Shown: positions 18,035-26,993 of the stretch, piece by piece
How positions within the stretch are numbered: position 1 is the first letter of the stretch
Layout of the letters: the number at the start of each line of letters is the position of its first letter
Origin: Flavobacteriaceae bacterium
Lineage (GTDB): Bacteria > Bacteroidota > Bacteroidia > Flavobacteriales > Flavobacteriaceae
Reading direction: 5' to 3'
Assembly: GCA_027490305.1 (NCBI GenBank)
Contig: JAIXYI010000016.1
Coordinates: 16,948-80,947 of the forward strand
DNA: 64,000 nucleotides
Position numbers and translations under genes: made by a program
The notes under the pieces: generated by a model
What the model saw: only the letters and a program-made list of their open reading frames with translations
The model's database searches: none
What the model was told of the DNA's origin: nothing

Positions 18035-18042
18035 CAAATATA
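18035..18042 (-). promoter_or_regulatory. Internal -7 box before the amidotransferase gene
   Basis: The minus strand reads TATATTTG, an exact TAnnTTTG match, 17 bases upstream of the ATG and inside the 64-bp gap of the operon. No convincing -33 TTG is present. Confidence 0.5.
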
Positions 18043-18081
18043 CAAGAAGTTATCAGTTATGGTTCGAACGCCGTGGTCGCA

Positions 18082-19197
18082 TCAGAGTCCGCGCACGAAC
18101 TCCGACGTAATGAAATCCACCACCTTCGTCAGGTCGTTTCCGTTTTCACGGAAGACAGTCAATTGCTTGTCCGATCCCGTACCTTCCCGCAGGATCCGGT
18201 GAACATATTCGATATGCTCACGCGAGCCCAGTTCGTCAACCACGTCATCGATGAACTCGAGTAATTCCAGGATGAGGTCGCGCGTCGGCACTTCCTGCTG
18301 CAACCCGAAATCGATCATGTGGTTTTCGATGCCGTAGCGCGCCGCCCGGAACTTGTTCTCGCGGATAAGGGCGATACGGTAAATGTTGAAGCTCGTATTG
18401 GCCATCGTCAGTTTATACAGTTTCGCCACAACGGCCTGAATCAGCGCCACCACACACATCGTTTCATCCACCGTGAGCATCATATCACAGATGCGGAACT
18501 CAATCGTGTTATAGAAGGGATGCAGGCGAAGGTCCCACCAGATTTTCTTCGGGTTGTCGATACAATTCGTCTTGACCAGCGTATCCAGGTAGTTATCGTA
18601 GGATGCTACCGAGTCAAAATACTCCGGAAGTCCGGTGCGCGGAAATTTATCGAAGACCTTCGTACGGAACGACTTATACCCGGTTTGACGACCTTCCCAG
18701 AACGGGGAGTTCGTTGACAGGGCGAAGATATGGGGCAGGAAGTAGCACGCCTGGTTCATCAGTTGCAGTCCGATCTCACGGGTTTCGATCCCCACGTGGC
18801 AGTGCATGCCGAAAATCAGGTTTGAGCGGGCGGCATCCTGCAATTCATTGACAATATGGTGGTAACGCGGATCGTCGGTAATCGGCTGGTCCTGCCATTT
18901 TGAGAAGGGATGCGTACCGGCGCCTCCTACTATTAATCCTTGTTTATCCGCCAGTTCGACGATTTTACGCCGAAGGAATTTTATTTCCTCCTTCGCCTCC
19001 GAAACACTGCTGCAGATATTCGTGCCGACCTCCACCACCGACTGATGCATTTCGGCCTTCACCTGCTCGTTCAGGATGATTTTTGCACCGTCTACGATTT
19101 TCGAGAGATGCGACCGGAGGTCCCGTGTTTGGGGGTCGATAATCTGGTACTCTTCTTCCACACCTAAGGTGAAGACGGGTAATTTTCGCGTAGCCAT
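18082..19197 (-). CDS. Carboxylate-amine ligase (GCS2 / YbdK family, COG2170-type)
   Basis: A 371-residue ATP-dependent ligase related to glutamate-cysteine ligase and glutamine synthetase folds. The diagnostic N-terminal GVEEEYQIID motif (residues 12-21), the GMHCHVGIE histidine motif near 134-142, and the EFRICD segment near 235 are all present. Members join an amino acid carboxylate to an amine, often weakly acting as gamma-glutamylcysteine synthetases; here the cluster context suggests a dedicated role in building a small peptide-like metabolite. Its stop lies 64 bases before the amidotransferase gene, and its start is 2 bases after the stop of the D-Ala-D-Ala-ligase-like gene, so those two are translationally close. 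Confidence 0.9.
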   Translation of the reverse strand: MATRKLPVFTLGVEEEYQIIDPQTRDLRSHLSKIVDGAKIILNEQVKAEMHQSVVEVGTNICSSVSEAKEEIKFLRRKIVELADKQGLIVGGAGTHPFSKWQDQPITDDPRYHHIVNELQDAARSNLIFGMHCHVGIETREIGLQLMNQACYFLPHIFALSTNSPFWEGRQTGYKSFRTKVFDKFPRTGLPEYFDSVASYDNYLDTLVKTNCIDNPKKIWWDLRLHPFYNTIEFRICDMMLTVDETMCVVALIQAVVAKLYKLTMANTSFNIYRIALIRENKFRAARYGIENHMIDFGLQQEVPTRDLILELLEFIDDVVDELGSREHIEYVHRILREGTGSDKQLTVFRENGNDLTKVVDFITSEFVRGL

Positions 19198-19199
19198 GG

Positions 19200-20153
19200 T
19201 TATTTTTTTGTCGGGCCGACTGTGTCTTTCACGAAGTCACCCCAGAAAAGGTTTGGTTTTCCGTCTTTGTGTTTTTTAGCATAGGAAATCGCGAGTTTGG
19301 CAGCTTCCTCTACCACCCATTCGAAGTTCTCCTGGCCCACCGAGGTGAGTTCGGCATCCGGAGCCGGGTTTCCGAAGTCGATGGCATACGGGATTCCATC
19401 ACGCACCGCGAACTCCACGGTGTTAAAGTCGTATCCTAGGCCTTTGCACAGACGCAGGGTGTAATCCTTGATGGTAGCCAGCAATTTCTTATCGGTATTC
19501 GGGTTATCCACCACATACCGCAAGTGGTGTGGGTTGCGTGGTTCGTAGGGCATGATGCGAACGGCTTTGCGTCCGAGACAATACACCCGGAAGTACGAGT
19601 CGAACACGATCTCTTCCTGCAACAACATCACGAGTTGCCCCGTTTCACGGTGTTTTTCCCAGAACTCCTCGCGGTTTTCCAGTCGGTATACATTCTTCCA
19701 TCCGCCGCCCGCATACGGTTTCATATAGGCAGGGAATCCGACATAGTCGAAGATGGCCTCCCAATCCATCGGAAAGGCAAGGTTGCGGAACGATTTGGCC
19801 GTGGTGTCGGTCGGATGTTCGGCTGATGGCAATATGGCCGTTTTCGGAAGCGGTACGCCCAGGGTATCCGCCAGACAGTTGTTGAAAAACTTGTCGTCGG
19901 CGCTCCACCAGAACGGGTTGTTGATCACGATGGTGCCCGTAAGTGCGGCATTTTTGAGATAGGTGCGGTAGAACGGTACGTCCTGCGAGATACGGTCAAT
20001 GATGACGGCATACTCCGTCGCTTTGTTCTGCACGACCTTGTCGATACTAACGGGTTCGGCCACGATACCTTTTTCGCCTTTGCCGTTTACCCGGTCGATG
20101 AACGCCCAGGGAAACGTGTCTTCCATTCCGAACAAAATTCCGATCTTCTTCAT
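19200..20153 (-). CDS. ATP-grasp ligase (D-Ala-D-Ala ligase / RimK-like)
   Basis: A 317-residue cytoplasmic ligase. ATP-grasp signs are a lysine with a glycine-rich loop in AYMKPYAGGGWKNVYRL (about residues 146-162), the adenine-region segment LLQEEIVFDSYFRVY, and metal ligands in the late VEFAVRDGIPYAIDFGNP, split as VEFAVRDG and IPYAIDFGNPAPDAE, where the Asp/Asn pair coordinates Mg. I start at 20153 (MKKIGILFGMEDTF) rather than a 23-residue extension that would overlap the esterase gene. The protein should activate a carboxylate as acyl-phosphate and join it to an amine. Placed second in the five-gene run, directly before the carboxylate-amine ligase. Confidence 0.87.
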   Translation of the reverse strand: MKKIGILFGMEDTFPWAFIDRVNGKGEKGIVAEPVSIDKVVQNKATEYAVIIDRISQDVPFYRTYLKNAALTGTIVINNPFWWSADDKFFNNCLADTLGVPLPKTAILPSAEHPTDTTAKSFRNLAFPMDWEAIFDYVGFPAYMKPYAGGGWKNVYRLENREEFWEKHRETGQLVMLLQEEIVFDSYFRVYCLGRKAVRIMPYEPRNPHHLRYVVDNPNTDKKLLATIKDYTLRLCKGLGYDFNTVEFAVRDGIPYAIDFGNPAPDAELTSVGQENFEWVVEEAAKLAISYAKKHKDGKPNLFWGDFVKDTVGPTKK

Positions 20154-20173
20154 TTTAGGTGTTTTAGGTGCTA

Positions 20174-20887
20174 TTAAAAAAATCTGATTCTGGATAGATA
20201 ATGCGGGAACATCTCGCGCCACACGGGCCAGTCGTGCTGACGGTCCTGCCGCACGTCAAGCCAATGGTGCACGTTCTTGCCGCTCAATACCCGGCTCAGG
20301 CGCAGGTTGGCGTCGAAACAGATGTCCCAGTTGGAGGTGCCCAATACAATGTCCATGTTCCACAACTCATGGTCGTTGAGCCCGGGCAGATAGTCCTCCG
20401 GACTGTTGTAAAACACATCCGAATTATGGAAACCATACATGAAATCCTTGATGTCAAAGGCCCCGCTCATCGAGAACATATGGCTCACATAACCCGGGTG
20501 CCGAAATGCGAAATTAGCCGCGTGGTAGCCGCCGAAACTGCATCCGGCAACGGCAACTTTCCCTGAATATGTATTGTTCTTGACGCGCTCGACAATCTCA
20601 TGGCAGATCATTTTGTCATACCACGTATGGTTCCGGATCTTATCGGCCGGATGGATGTGTTTGTTGTAAAAACTGTCTTTGTCAATGCTATCCGGACAAA
20701 AAATCTGGACGAGGCCCTGTTCAATGAACCACGAGGCGGCACCAATGAGGCCCTGGTCGCGGTTTTCATGGAAACTGCCCATCGAGGTAGGGAAGAGGAT
20801 GACAGGATAGCCGGCATGTCCGAAAACGAGCATTTCAATCTCGCGGCCCAGGTTCGGAGAGTGCCATTTAAAGTATTCTTCGCGCAT
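20174..20887 (-). CDS. Alpha/beta-hydrolase, putative esterase family
   Basis: A 237-residue cytoplasmic hydrolase of the Fes/esterase-D type. The nucleophile elbow AGCSFGGYHAANFA places the catalytic Ser near residue 117, and the C-terminal His is in RQHDWPVWREMFPHYL. No signal peptide is visible. It opens the five-gene operon, 20 bases before the ATP-grasp start. Possible roles are releasing, transferring or hydrolysing an ester or thioester in the pathway; this is inference from context. The promoter should lie in the 155-bp gap 20888-21042, where I see only A/T-rich sequence and no clean TAnnTTTG. Confidence 0.88.
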   Translation of the reverse strand: MREEYFKWHSPNLGREIEMLVFGHAGYPVILFPTSMGSFHENRDQGLIGAASWFIEQGLVQIFCPDSIDKDSFYNKHIHPADKIRNHTWYDKMICHEIVERVKNNTYSGKVAVAGCSFGGYHAANFAFRHPGYVSHMFSMSGAFDIKDFMYGFHNSDVFYNSPEDYLPGLNDHELWNMDIVLGTSNWDICFDANLRLSRVLSGKNVHHWLDVRQDRQHDWPVWREMFPHYLSRIRFF

Positions 20888-21042
20888 AAACTACGTTTGC
20901 AACAATGATAAGGAAAATAAACTACAATGACCAGTACAACCTAAGGTTTGGTCGAATTTTGTCATAATTGTGGTATATCCTTTAAAATTTTAGGAAAATT
21001 CGAACGCAGGTGGTTTTTTCAACCCCGTCAAATGCGGACGCT

Positions 21043-21462
21043 TCAACCCGTAGGTCGGGTAACCGCGTCGGTCGCGTCGAACAATTGCACCTGATCTTTC
21101 AGTCTTTCGATCAGCAATTGCATCATCCGCTTGTTAAGGGCCGACGAATTCTGGATATACCGCTCGTATTCGGCTACCGAGAAAAGGCCGATGATAATAC
21201 CCTTTAACGAGTTCCGGAATTTGATATCGCGTTGGATACTGTGCTCGATAAATTGCAGTTTCTTCGCCAATGGGAACTCGTGGAACGGCACCTTGCTTTT
21301 GGCGACATAGTTCCGGAATACGGAAAGGAAGAGATCGTTTTGGAGTTTGAGTATGGGGCGCAATACGCCGTTTTGGAAAATTTCATCGGGGACGGATTCC
21401 GGACTGATACGTCCGATGGCTTCGCCCCGGAAACCGCTGAGGAACTGGTCGCGTGATTCCAT
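21043..21462 (-). CDS. Conserved flavobacterial protein of unknown function
   Basis: A 139-residue cytoplasmic, mostly helical protein starting MESRDQFLSGFRGEAIGRIS. I recall similar proteins in Flavobacteriaceae, sometimes labelled glyoxalase, but no glyoxalase metal motif is visible and I would not use that name. The start at 21462 is preferred over an in-frame position 10 codons earlier, which adds residues without family support. It lies between the amidoligase operon and the M1 peptidase gene, all on the minus strand, with about 100-150 bp on each side, so it is probably its own unit. Confidence 0.7.
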   Translation of the reverse strand: MESRDQFLSGFRGEAIGRISPESVPDEIFQNGVLRPILKLQNDLFLSVFRNYVAKSKVPFHEFPLAKKLQFIEHSIQRDIKFRNSLKGIIIGLFSVAEYERYIQNSSALNKRMMQLLIERLKDQVQLFDATDAVTRPTG

Positions 21463-21557
21463 GGTCTTCGTTTCCCTTAAAGATACGAACAACTACTGGT
21501 TTGGTCGACGGTCAACCCCGCCGCTGGAGGGGTAGTTATCAAGAAGTTATTAACCGA

Positions 21558-23174
21558 CTACAACTTGCGTACGTTCACGAGGAAGTGTTGTACCTGCACG
21601 TCGATCGCGTTGATGCTGGAAATTTTCAGCTTGATGAGTTTCCATTCGGAAGTAGGGGCCAAACGGGCCGTTTTCCCGTTCCAGGTAACATCAATGGGCA
21701 TATCGAATCCGGGTTCGGTCGCATCCCAACGGTACTCCACAAACTCACCGCTGCGGCGCAGTTCCAAAACCGGAATCTCTTTATGGCGAAGGTATTGGTT
21801 GAAGACATGCGTCAGGTCCATACCTGTTTTTTCGTTGAAAAAGGCGACAACGGTTTCCGTGTTGATGATTTTGTGGCGGAAGGTCGTACTGAATTCATAC
21901 AACAAATTCCACCATTTTCCATCGTCGTTGATAATGTTACGGATAGTGTTCAGCATATTGGCGCCCTTCGGATACATATCACCCGATCCTTCGCGGTTCA
22001 CGCCATACGGACCGATAATCGGCTTATCATTATCGATATTACCGCGCTGCCCGAAGTTGTAGGCATCGGCGGCCGCTTTTCCCTGTGTGCACTCTACAAA
22101 GACGGTTTCCGTATAGCAGGTAAAACCCTCATGTATCCACATATCGGCAATGTCCTCAGACGTGATGCTGTTCCCGAACCACTCGTGGCCGCTTTCATGC
22201 ACGATGATATAATCCCAACTTGATCCGTAGCCGGTGCCCGAAATGTCCATGCCCAAATACCCATTGCGATATTGGTTGCCATACGCCACGGCGCTTTGGT
22301 GTTCCATGCCGAGATACGGCGTCTCTACAAGTTTGTAGCCATCCTCCGGAAACGGGTAAGGCCCGAATTTCGACTGGAAGCAATCCAGCATGGGTTTGAC
22401 GATCTCGAAATGCCGGCGCGCTTTTTCTTCGTTTTCCCTCAGCACATAATAATCGAGATCCAGGGTGCCGTGGGTCTCACCGAAATGCACATAATCGCCT
22501 ACATTCAGCGTGATGTCGTAGTTGTTAATGGGATTGACCACGCGCCACGACCACTTCGTATAGCCGTCGCCACTGGGTTCCGATTTCACGAAACGTCCGT
22601 TCGAAACACCCACGAGTCCGTCGGGTACAGAGATCGCAACCGTCGCGCCGTCCTCGGGCTCGTCTGACTGCGAGTCTTTCACCGGATACCAAAGACTGGC
22701 GCCGGTTCCCTGCACCGCCACGCCAATCCACGGTTTGCCGTTGCCGTCCTGGCTGAACACAAAACCACCGTCCCAGGGCGCGTTTTTGGCTATCAGGGGC
22801 GCACCATGGTAGTGAAAACGCAGCGTGTGTTTTGAGTCTTTTTCGAGAGGGGAAGGGAAGTTGATAAACACCGCATGGTACTCCCGCTTGTACTTCAGCT
22901 TCCGACCGTCCATCACGATACTGTCGATTTTCATATTGTCGAACAGGTCGAGTTGGATGCGCGAGGCCGTAGTGGTCATCACGAACGCAATGTCGTTATA
23001 CCCGAGAAGTGTCTTTTTCGACACATCAAGCCGCACATCAAGATTGTAGTGCCGCACATCAAAAGCGGTACGTTCCGGTCGCAGCCCGCCCTGAAGCGAG
23101 TCTTTCCGGGTAATTTTTTGAGCGCCCGCCGCAGTTGCGACTAATAGGAAGAGCGCCAGGAAGCGATGTTTCAT
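21558..23174 (-). CDS. Secreted M1-family zinc metallopeptidase (aminopeptidase N-like)
   Basis: A 538-residue exported protein (signal peptide MKHRFLALFLLVATAAGA). The zinc site is intact: VHESGHEWFGNSI then WIHEGFTCYTE, that is HExxH with the third ligand Glu 19 residues later. An N-terminal beta-sandwich (about 30-230) precedes the catalytic domain, as in M1 enzymes; the usual substrate N-terminus motif region is represented by MEHQSAVAYGN (GxMEN-like, here MEHQ). It is shorter than full aminopeptidase N because the large C-terminal helical domain is missing. It follows the S41 peptidase gene with a 17-base gap and is probably co-transcribed with it. Expected role: processing of extracellular or periplasmic peptides. 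Confidence 0.92.
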   Translation of the reverse strand: MKHRFLALFLLVATAAGAQKITRKDSLQGGLRPERTAFDVRHYNLDVRLDVSKKTLLGYNDIAFVMTTTASRIQLDLFDNMKIDSIVMDGRKLKYKREYHAVFINFPSPLEKDSKHTLRFHYHGAPLIAKNAPWDGGFVFSQDGNGKPWIGVAVQGTGASLWYPVKDSQSDEPEDGATVAISVPDGLVGVSNGRFVKSEPSGDGYTKWSWRVVNPINNYDITLNVGDYVHFGETHGTLDLDYYVLRENEEKARRHFEIVKPMLDCFQSKFGPYPFPEDGYKLVETPYLGMEHQSAVAYGNQYRNGYLGMDISGTGYGSSWDYIIVHESGHEWFGNSITSEDIADMWIHEGFTCYTETVFVECTQGKAAADAYNFGQRGNIDNDKPIIGPYGVNREGSGDMYPKGANMLNTIRNIINDDGKWWNLLYEFSTTFRHKIINTETVVAFFNEKTGMDLTHVFNQYLRHKEIPVLELRRSGEFVEYRWDATEPGFDMPIDVTWNGKTARLAPTSEWKLIKLKISSINAIDVQVQHFLVNVRKL

Positions 23175-23191
23175 AGTATATACGTCAACAA

Positions 23192-24763
23192 TTACGGCTG
23201 CGCGTTACCGATGCCTTTTTCTCTTGTGTCTTTGATATGGTCAAGCACCCAATCCATTTCAACGTCTTTGCCACTCAATCGGGCCGATAAGTTCGGCGGT
23301 AGTTCCGTATCGGGTAACACGCCATACCCATCGGGTTCGTTCGCATAGATTGTGGCAATTTTCATAAGGCCGATCCGCAGGGTGGTTTTGGTGTGGGGAA
23401 GCGTAAACACGGGCATTTGGCCGGCCACCGTCCCGTTATAGGCACCTCCTGTTTCTTCTCCCACTACATAGGCCCGTCCCGAACCTTTCAGCAGATTGGC
23501 GATAAGGGAAGAAGCGGAGAAACTGCCACCGTTGACCAACACGTAAACGGCTCCGTCGAAGTGGTTTTCTTTCTTGACCTTGACACGGTCATCGGTGTCG
23601 GCGTAAAACTTCCCGTCTTTACCTTTGTGCACACGAAAGTATTGTACACCATAAAAAATTGGCGCGCCGAGACTGCGGAATACCAAATCGACGGCTCCGG
23701 CTCCATCGAAATAATTCGAATGCAGTAGGCTGGTGCGCGAAGTGACCAATGAAGGCTGGCATACCACACGCGTCGAATCGGTCATATACGCATACAAATC
23801 CAATATTTCCGCCAATCGGCCACCCGGATTATCGCGAACGTCCAGGATGAGCGTATGGGCCTTTCGCTCCCGGATGGTTTTGAAGGCCAACTTGTAGTAT
23901 TTTCGATAGTTCCCAATGCTGAACCCCCGGATCTTGAGCACCGCCACGCTGCTGTCGGCCCCGACAAATCGAAGATCGCGGTTGTGGAGTCCGGTTTCAG
24001 GATTGTATCCTTTCAACCGCTGCATTTTACGGGAAGGACGGGTTACGACCACGGGTTTTGCAACCGGTTGTTTCTTCTTCACCGTGTCGTTTTCCTTTCG
24101 TCGCAGTATGGTAACGGTCTGTACCGAGTCATTGCGCCGAAAGGCGTAACGAAGACTGTCTTTGATCCCGAAACGCGCCGTGTAAAAAGAAGAAAAGCTG
24201 CGTTCCAGACGGTTCCGCTTGAACGTCGTATTGAACCCGTCAGACGTGAACAGCCGGTTGAAATCGCGCACTAAGTCCGAAACGGGTTGTCCGTCTATCG
24301 CGACTACTTCCGTTCCTTCGCGAACTGATTTGTCATAGGATTTGTTTTTAAGGACGAAGAGACGGTTGTCGTATAAGCCAAAGTCGAACTGCGAAAACGG
24401 TCCGGTGCCTTTAGCCGCCAACGCCTTTCCTTCGGCTTTGGTATACCGCTTCAACGGAGGCCGTAACGACATGTGTCCCTGCCGCACCGATGCCACTACA
24501 GGCGCCAGTTTTTCGTAAAAGGCATAGCTGTCGAGCGGACGGTTGATCGTCGCTTTCAGGCTGTCGAATTTATAGCGGAACTCCGTTTCCGGGATATACC
24601 AATACAAATCCGGATGCAGGCGCGTAATTTTCCGATAGGCATAATCGACATCGGCTTTGAGTTCCTCCGGTGATTTTAGTCGCGAAATGTCGCGGTTGTA
24701 GCGCTCAACGGAATGACAGCCGGTGAGGAGTAGGGGTAAGGTGAGGAGCAGGAGTCGCTTCAC
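23192..24763 (-). CDS. S41-family (TSPc) peptidase lipoprotein
   Basis: A 523-residue protein with a lipoprotein signal (KRLLLLTLPLLLTGC, lipobox LLTGC) and a C-terminal S41 tail-specific-protease domain: TLILDVRDNPGGRLAEILDLY, split as TLILDVRDNPGG and RLAEILDLY, then the nucleophile region NGGSFSASSLIANLLKG and EETGGAYNG. A PDZ-like segment around residues 140-170 (VREGTEVVAIDGQPVSDLV) precedes it, followed by a Lys/Arg-rich linker near 240-260. The start appears to be GTG at 24763-24761. It is expected on the periplasmic face of a membrane. It precedes the M1 peptidase gene by 17 bases, which suggests a peptide-degradation operon. Confidence 0.9.
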   Translation of the reverse strand: MKRLLLLTLPLLLTGCHSVERYNRDISRLKSPEELKADVDYAYRKITRLHPDLYWYIPETEFRYKFDSLKATINRPLDSYAFYEKLAPVVASVRQGHMSLRPPLKRYTKAEGKALAAKGTGPFSQFDFGLYDNRLFVLKNKSYDKSVREGTEVVAIDGQPVSDLVRDFNRLFTSDGFNTTFKRNRLERSFSSFYTARFGIKDSLRYAFRRNDSVQTVTILRRKENDTVKKKQPVAKPVVVTRPSRKMQRLKGYNPETGLHNRDLRFVGADSSVAVLKIRGFSIGNYRKYYKLAFKTIRERKAHTLILDVRDNPGGRLAEILDLYAYMTDSTRVVCQPSLVTSRTSLLHSNYFDGAGAVDLVFRSLGAPIFYGVQYFRVHKGKDGKFYADTDDRVKVKKENHFDGAVYVLVNGGSFSASSLIANLLKGSGRAYVVGEETGGAYNGTVAGQMPVFTLPHTKTTLRIGLMKIATIYANEPDGYGVLPDTELPPNLSARLSGKDVEMDWVLDHIKDTREKGIGNAQP

Positions 24764-24800
24764 GTGTAGGCAATTTCTGCAATGTTACCAAAAAAACGGA

Positions 24801-26429
24801 TTAGGTCTGTATGACACCTAGGTTAAATTTCCGTTCGATAGGCGCGTGGTTGGCCGCTTCGATCCCCATTGATATCCACGTACGGGTGTCAAGAGGGTCG
24901 ATGATGCCGTCAGTCCAGAGACGCGCGGCCGCGTAGTACGGCGACACTTGCTCGTCGTAGCGCGCCTTGATCTTGTCGAATAGCGCCTGTTCTTTTGCAG
25001 CATCGACTTCTTCGCCTTTCGCGCGAATGGCAGAGGCTTCGATCTGGGCCAGTACTTTAGCGGCTTGCGTACCACCCATCACCGCGAGTTCCGCATTGGG
25101 CCAGGCAGCGATTAGTCGCGGATCGTAGGCTTTACCGCACATGGCGTAATTGCCGGCTCCGTAAGAGTTACCTACGATGATGGTAAACTTCGGCACCACC
25201 GAGTTGCTGACCGCGTTCACCATTTTGGCGCCGTCTTTGATGATGCCGCCGTGTTCCGACTTACTGCCGACCATAAAGCCGGTCACGTCCTGTAAGAACA
25301 CCAATGGAATTTTCTTTTGGTTGCAGTTGGCGATGAACCGGGTGGCTTTATCGGCAGAATCCGAATAGATAACGCCTCCAAACTGCATTTCCCCTTTCTT
25401 GGTTTTGACCACTTTACGCTGGTTGGCGACAATCCCCACAGCCCAACCATCAATGCGGGCGTAGGCGGTGATCAGCGTTTGGCCATAGCCGGCTTTGTAT
25501 TCGTCGAACTCCGAGTTATCCACCAGGCGTTTGATGATGTCATACATATCGTATTGCTCGGAACGCGACTGCGGCATAAGTCCGTAAATCTCTTTTTCAT
25601 CCAGTGTTGGCTTGGCCGGTTTTTCCCGGTTGAAGCCCGCTTTGTCGTAATCGCCGATTTTCCCTACGATGTTTTTGATGCGGTCAAGGGCATCTTTGTC
25701 GTCCTTCGCCTTATAGTCGGTGACGCCCGATATTTCACAATGGGTAGTCGCCCCGCCCAGCGTTTCATTGTCAATCGTTTCACCGATGGCGGCTTTCACC
25801 AGATAACTGCCCGCAAGGAAGATGCTCCCCGTTTTATCGACAATCAGGGCTTCGTCGCTCATGATCGGGAGGTAGGCACCGCCGGCCACGCAGCTTCCCA
25901 TTACGGCGGCAATCTGGGTGATGCCCATGCTGCTCATGATAGCATTGTTGCGGAAAATACGGCCGAAGTGTTCTTTGTCGGGGAAAATCTCATCCTGCAT
26001 CGGAAGGTACACACCGGCGCTGTCGACGAGGTAAATGATCGGGAGACGGTTTTCCATCGCGATTTCCTGAGCGCGGAGGTTCTTTTTACCCGTGATCGGA
26101 AACCACGCACCCGCTTTTACCGTGGCATCGTTTGCGACCACCACGCATTGTTTTCCCTTGATATAGCCAATCTTTACGACCACCCCACCGGAAGGACATC
26201 CGCCGTGTTCGGCATACATTCCTTCACCGGCAAAGGCCCCGATTTCGATGCTCTTCGCTTTTTCGTCAAGCAGGTAATCGATGCGCTCACGGGCCGTCAT
26301 CTTGCCTTCAGCGTGCAGTTTTTCGATGCGTTTTTCGCCACCTCCGAGTTTGACTTTGTTCAGACGTTGTTTTAAAGAAGAAAGCAGCAGGCGGTTGTGG
26401 TCTTCGTTTTTATTGAAGGTGAGGTCCAT
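24801..26429 (-). CDS. Acyl-CoA carboxylase beta subunit (carboxyltransferase)
   Basis: A 542-residue carboxyltransferase that moves CO2 from carboxybiotin to an acyl-CoA. Visible are the N-terminal carboxyltransferase half with GGGEKRIEKLHAEGKMTARER, the acyl-CoA-binding region GSCVAGGAYLPIMSDE, and the C-terminal half with the carboxybiotin-side IIVGNSYGAGNYAMCGKAY motif and the final NHAPIERKFNLGV. Length and this ending fit methylcrotonyl-CoA carboxylase beta (leucine breakdown) best; propionyl-CoA carboxylase is the alternative. The biotin carboxylase subunit is not nearby. I use the ATG at 26429 (MDLTFNKNEDHNRL), 18 bases downstream of an exact -7 box. Confidence 0.93.
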   Translation of the reverse strand: MDLTFNKNEDHNRLLLSSLKQRLNKVKLGGGEKRIEKLHAEGKMTARERIDYLLDEKAKSIEIGAFAGEGMYAEHGGCPSGGVVVKIGYIKGKQCVVVANDATVKAGAWFPITGKKNLRAQEIAMENRLPIIYLVDSAGVYLPMQDEIFPDKEHFGRIFRNNAIMSSMGITQIAAVMGSCVAGGAYLPIMSDEALIVDKTGSIFLAGSYLVKAAIGETIDNETLGGATTHCEISGVTDYKAKDDKDALDRIKNIVGKIGDYDKAGFNREKPAKPTLDEKEIYGLMPQSRSEQYDMYDIIKRLVDNSEFDEYKAGYGQTLITAYARIDGWAVGIVANQRKVVKTKKGEMQFGGVIYSDSADKATRFIANCNQKKIPLVFLQDVTGFMVGSKSEHGGIIKDGAKMVNAVSNSVVPKFTIIVGNSYGAGNYAMCGKAYDPRLIAAWPNAELAVMGGTQAAKVLAQIEASAIRAKGEEVDAAKEQALFDKIKARYDEQVSPYYAAARLWTDGIIDPLDTRTWISMGIEAANHAPIERKFNLGVIQT

Positions 26430-26447
26430 AGCGATTTTTGTGTGGGG

Positions 26448-26455
26448 CAAAGGTA
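26448..26455 (-). promoter_or_regulatory. -7 box of the acyl-CoA carboxylase gene
   Basis: The minus strand reads TACCTTTG, an exact TAnnTTTG match, 18 bases upstream of the ATG at 26429. This spacing also rules out the in-frame upstream start at 26450. Confidence 0.7.
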
Positions 26456-26790
26456 CGAAAACGATTGAAATCTGGAGTTGGTTGGCGGGGAGGGTTGAGA
26501 GTTGAGGGTTGCGAGTTCAGGGTTCAGGGTTTACAGCTTAAATGAAGGGTCAGGTCGCTTTCGGAGGGTAAAAAAAATCCATCTCTGCTGCGCCAGTCGC
26601 AGCGGGAAAACTGTTTAAAGACGAAACCAAAAACCCGCCCGGAGCAACTGGGTTACAGGCATAAATGTTTTTACATAGTTGCATCTTAATTAACTTGCAG
26701 ACGGTCATGGACCAGATGTGTCGATACACCAAAAACCGACCTCCCACACAAGCAAATAGACGACTTAGGTCAAACTCAACTCAAAAACAG

Positions 26791-26810
26791 AAACAGCCTC
26801 GAGGCTGTTT
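26791..26810. repeat. Perfect 20-bp palindrome, possible terminator or operator
   Basis: AAACAGCCTC followed directly by its reverse complement GAGGCTGTTT, with no spacer. The next bases are CGTTATTTTC, so as RNA it could form a hairpin with a 4-base loop and a weak U-rich tail. Confidence 0.55.
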
Positions 26811-26960
26811 CGTTATTTTCGAGCGCGCAAAACCGGAAAAAGGGTGTCAGATTTGACCGCTGCGTTCGGGAACGCGAAGGCTTCGCAGTTGTAATTACCA
26901 TTCAAAAGGCTTCCGGCCGGTTGTGCAAATGCCTGTCATCGAGCATCCCTAGTTTTCGCG

Positions 26961-26993
26961 ACAAAGCCCGAATATGTACTATTCGGGCTTTGT
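26961..26993 (-). terminator. Terminator downstream of the giant T9SS gene
   Basis: A perfect 14-bp stem ACAAAGCCCGAATA/TATTCGGGCTTTGT (26961-26974 and 26980-26993) with a 5-base loop lies 26 bases past the stop codon of the giant leftward gene. It has a T-rich 3' arm on the plus strand and a CTTTGT arm on the minus strand, so it may work in both directions. Confidence 0.75.

Noticed and set aside
25317..26375. A 352-codon frame opposite the acyl-CoA carboxylase gene
   Set aside because: The sense frame is a clear carboxyltransferase, while the antisense frame has no motif.
26550..26856. Two opposing frames of about 65 codons in the spacer left of the giant gene
   Set aside because: No promoter, no domain, no protein-like composition; they overlap a palindrome and low-complexity sequence.
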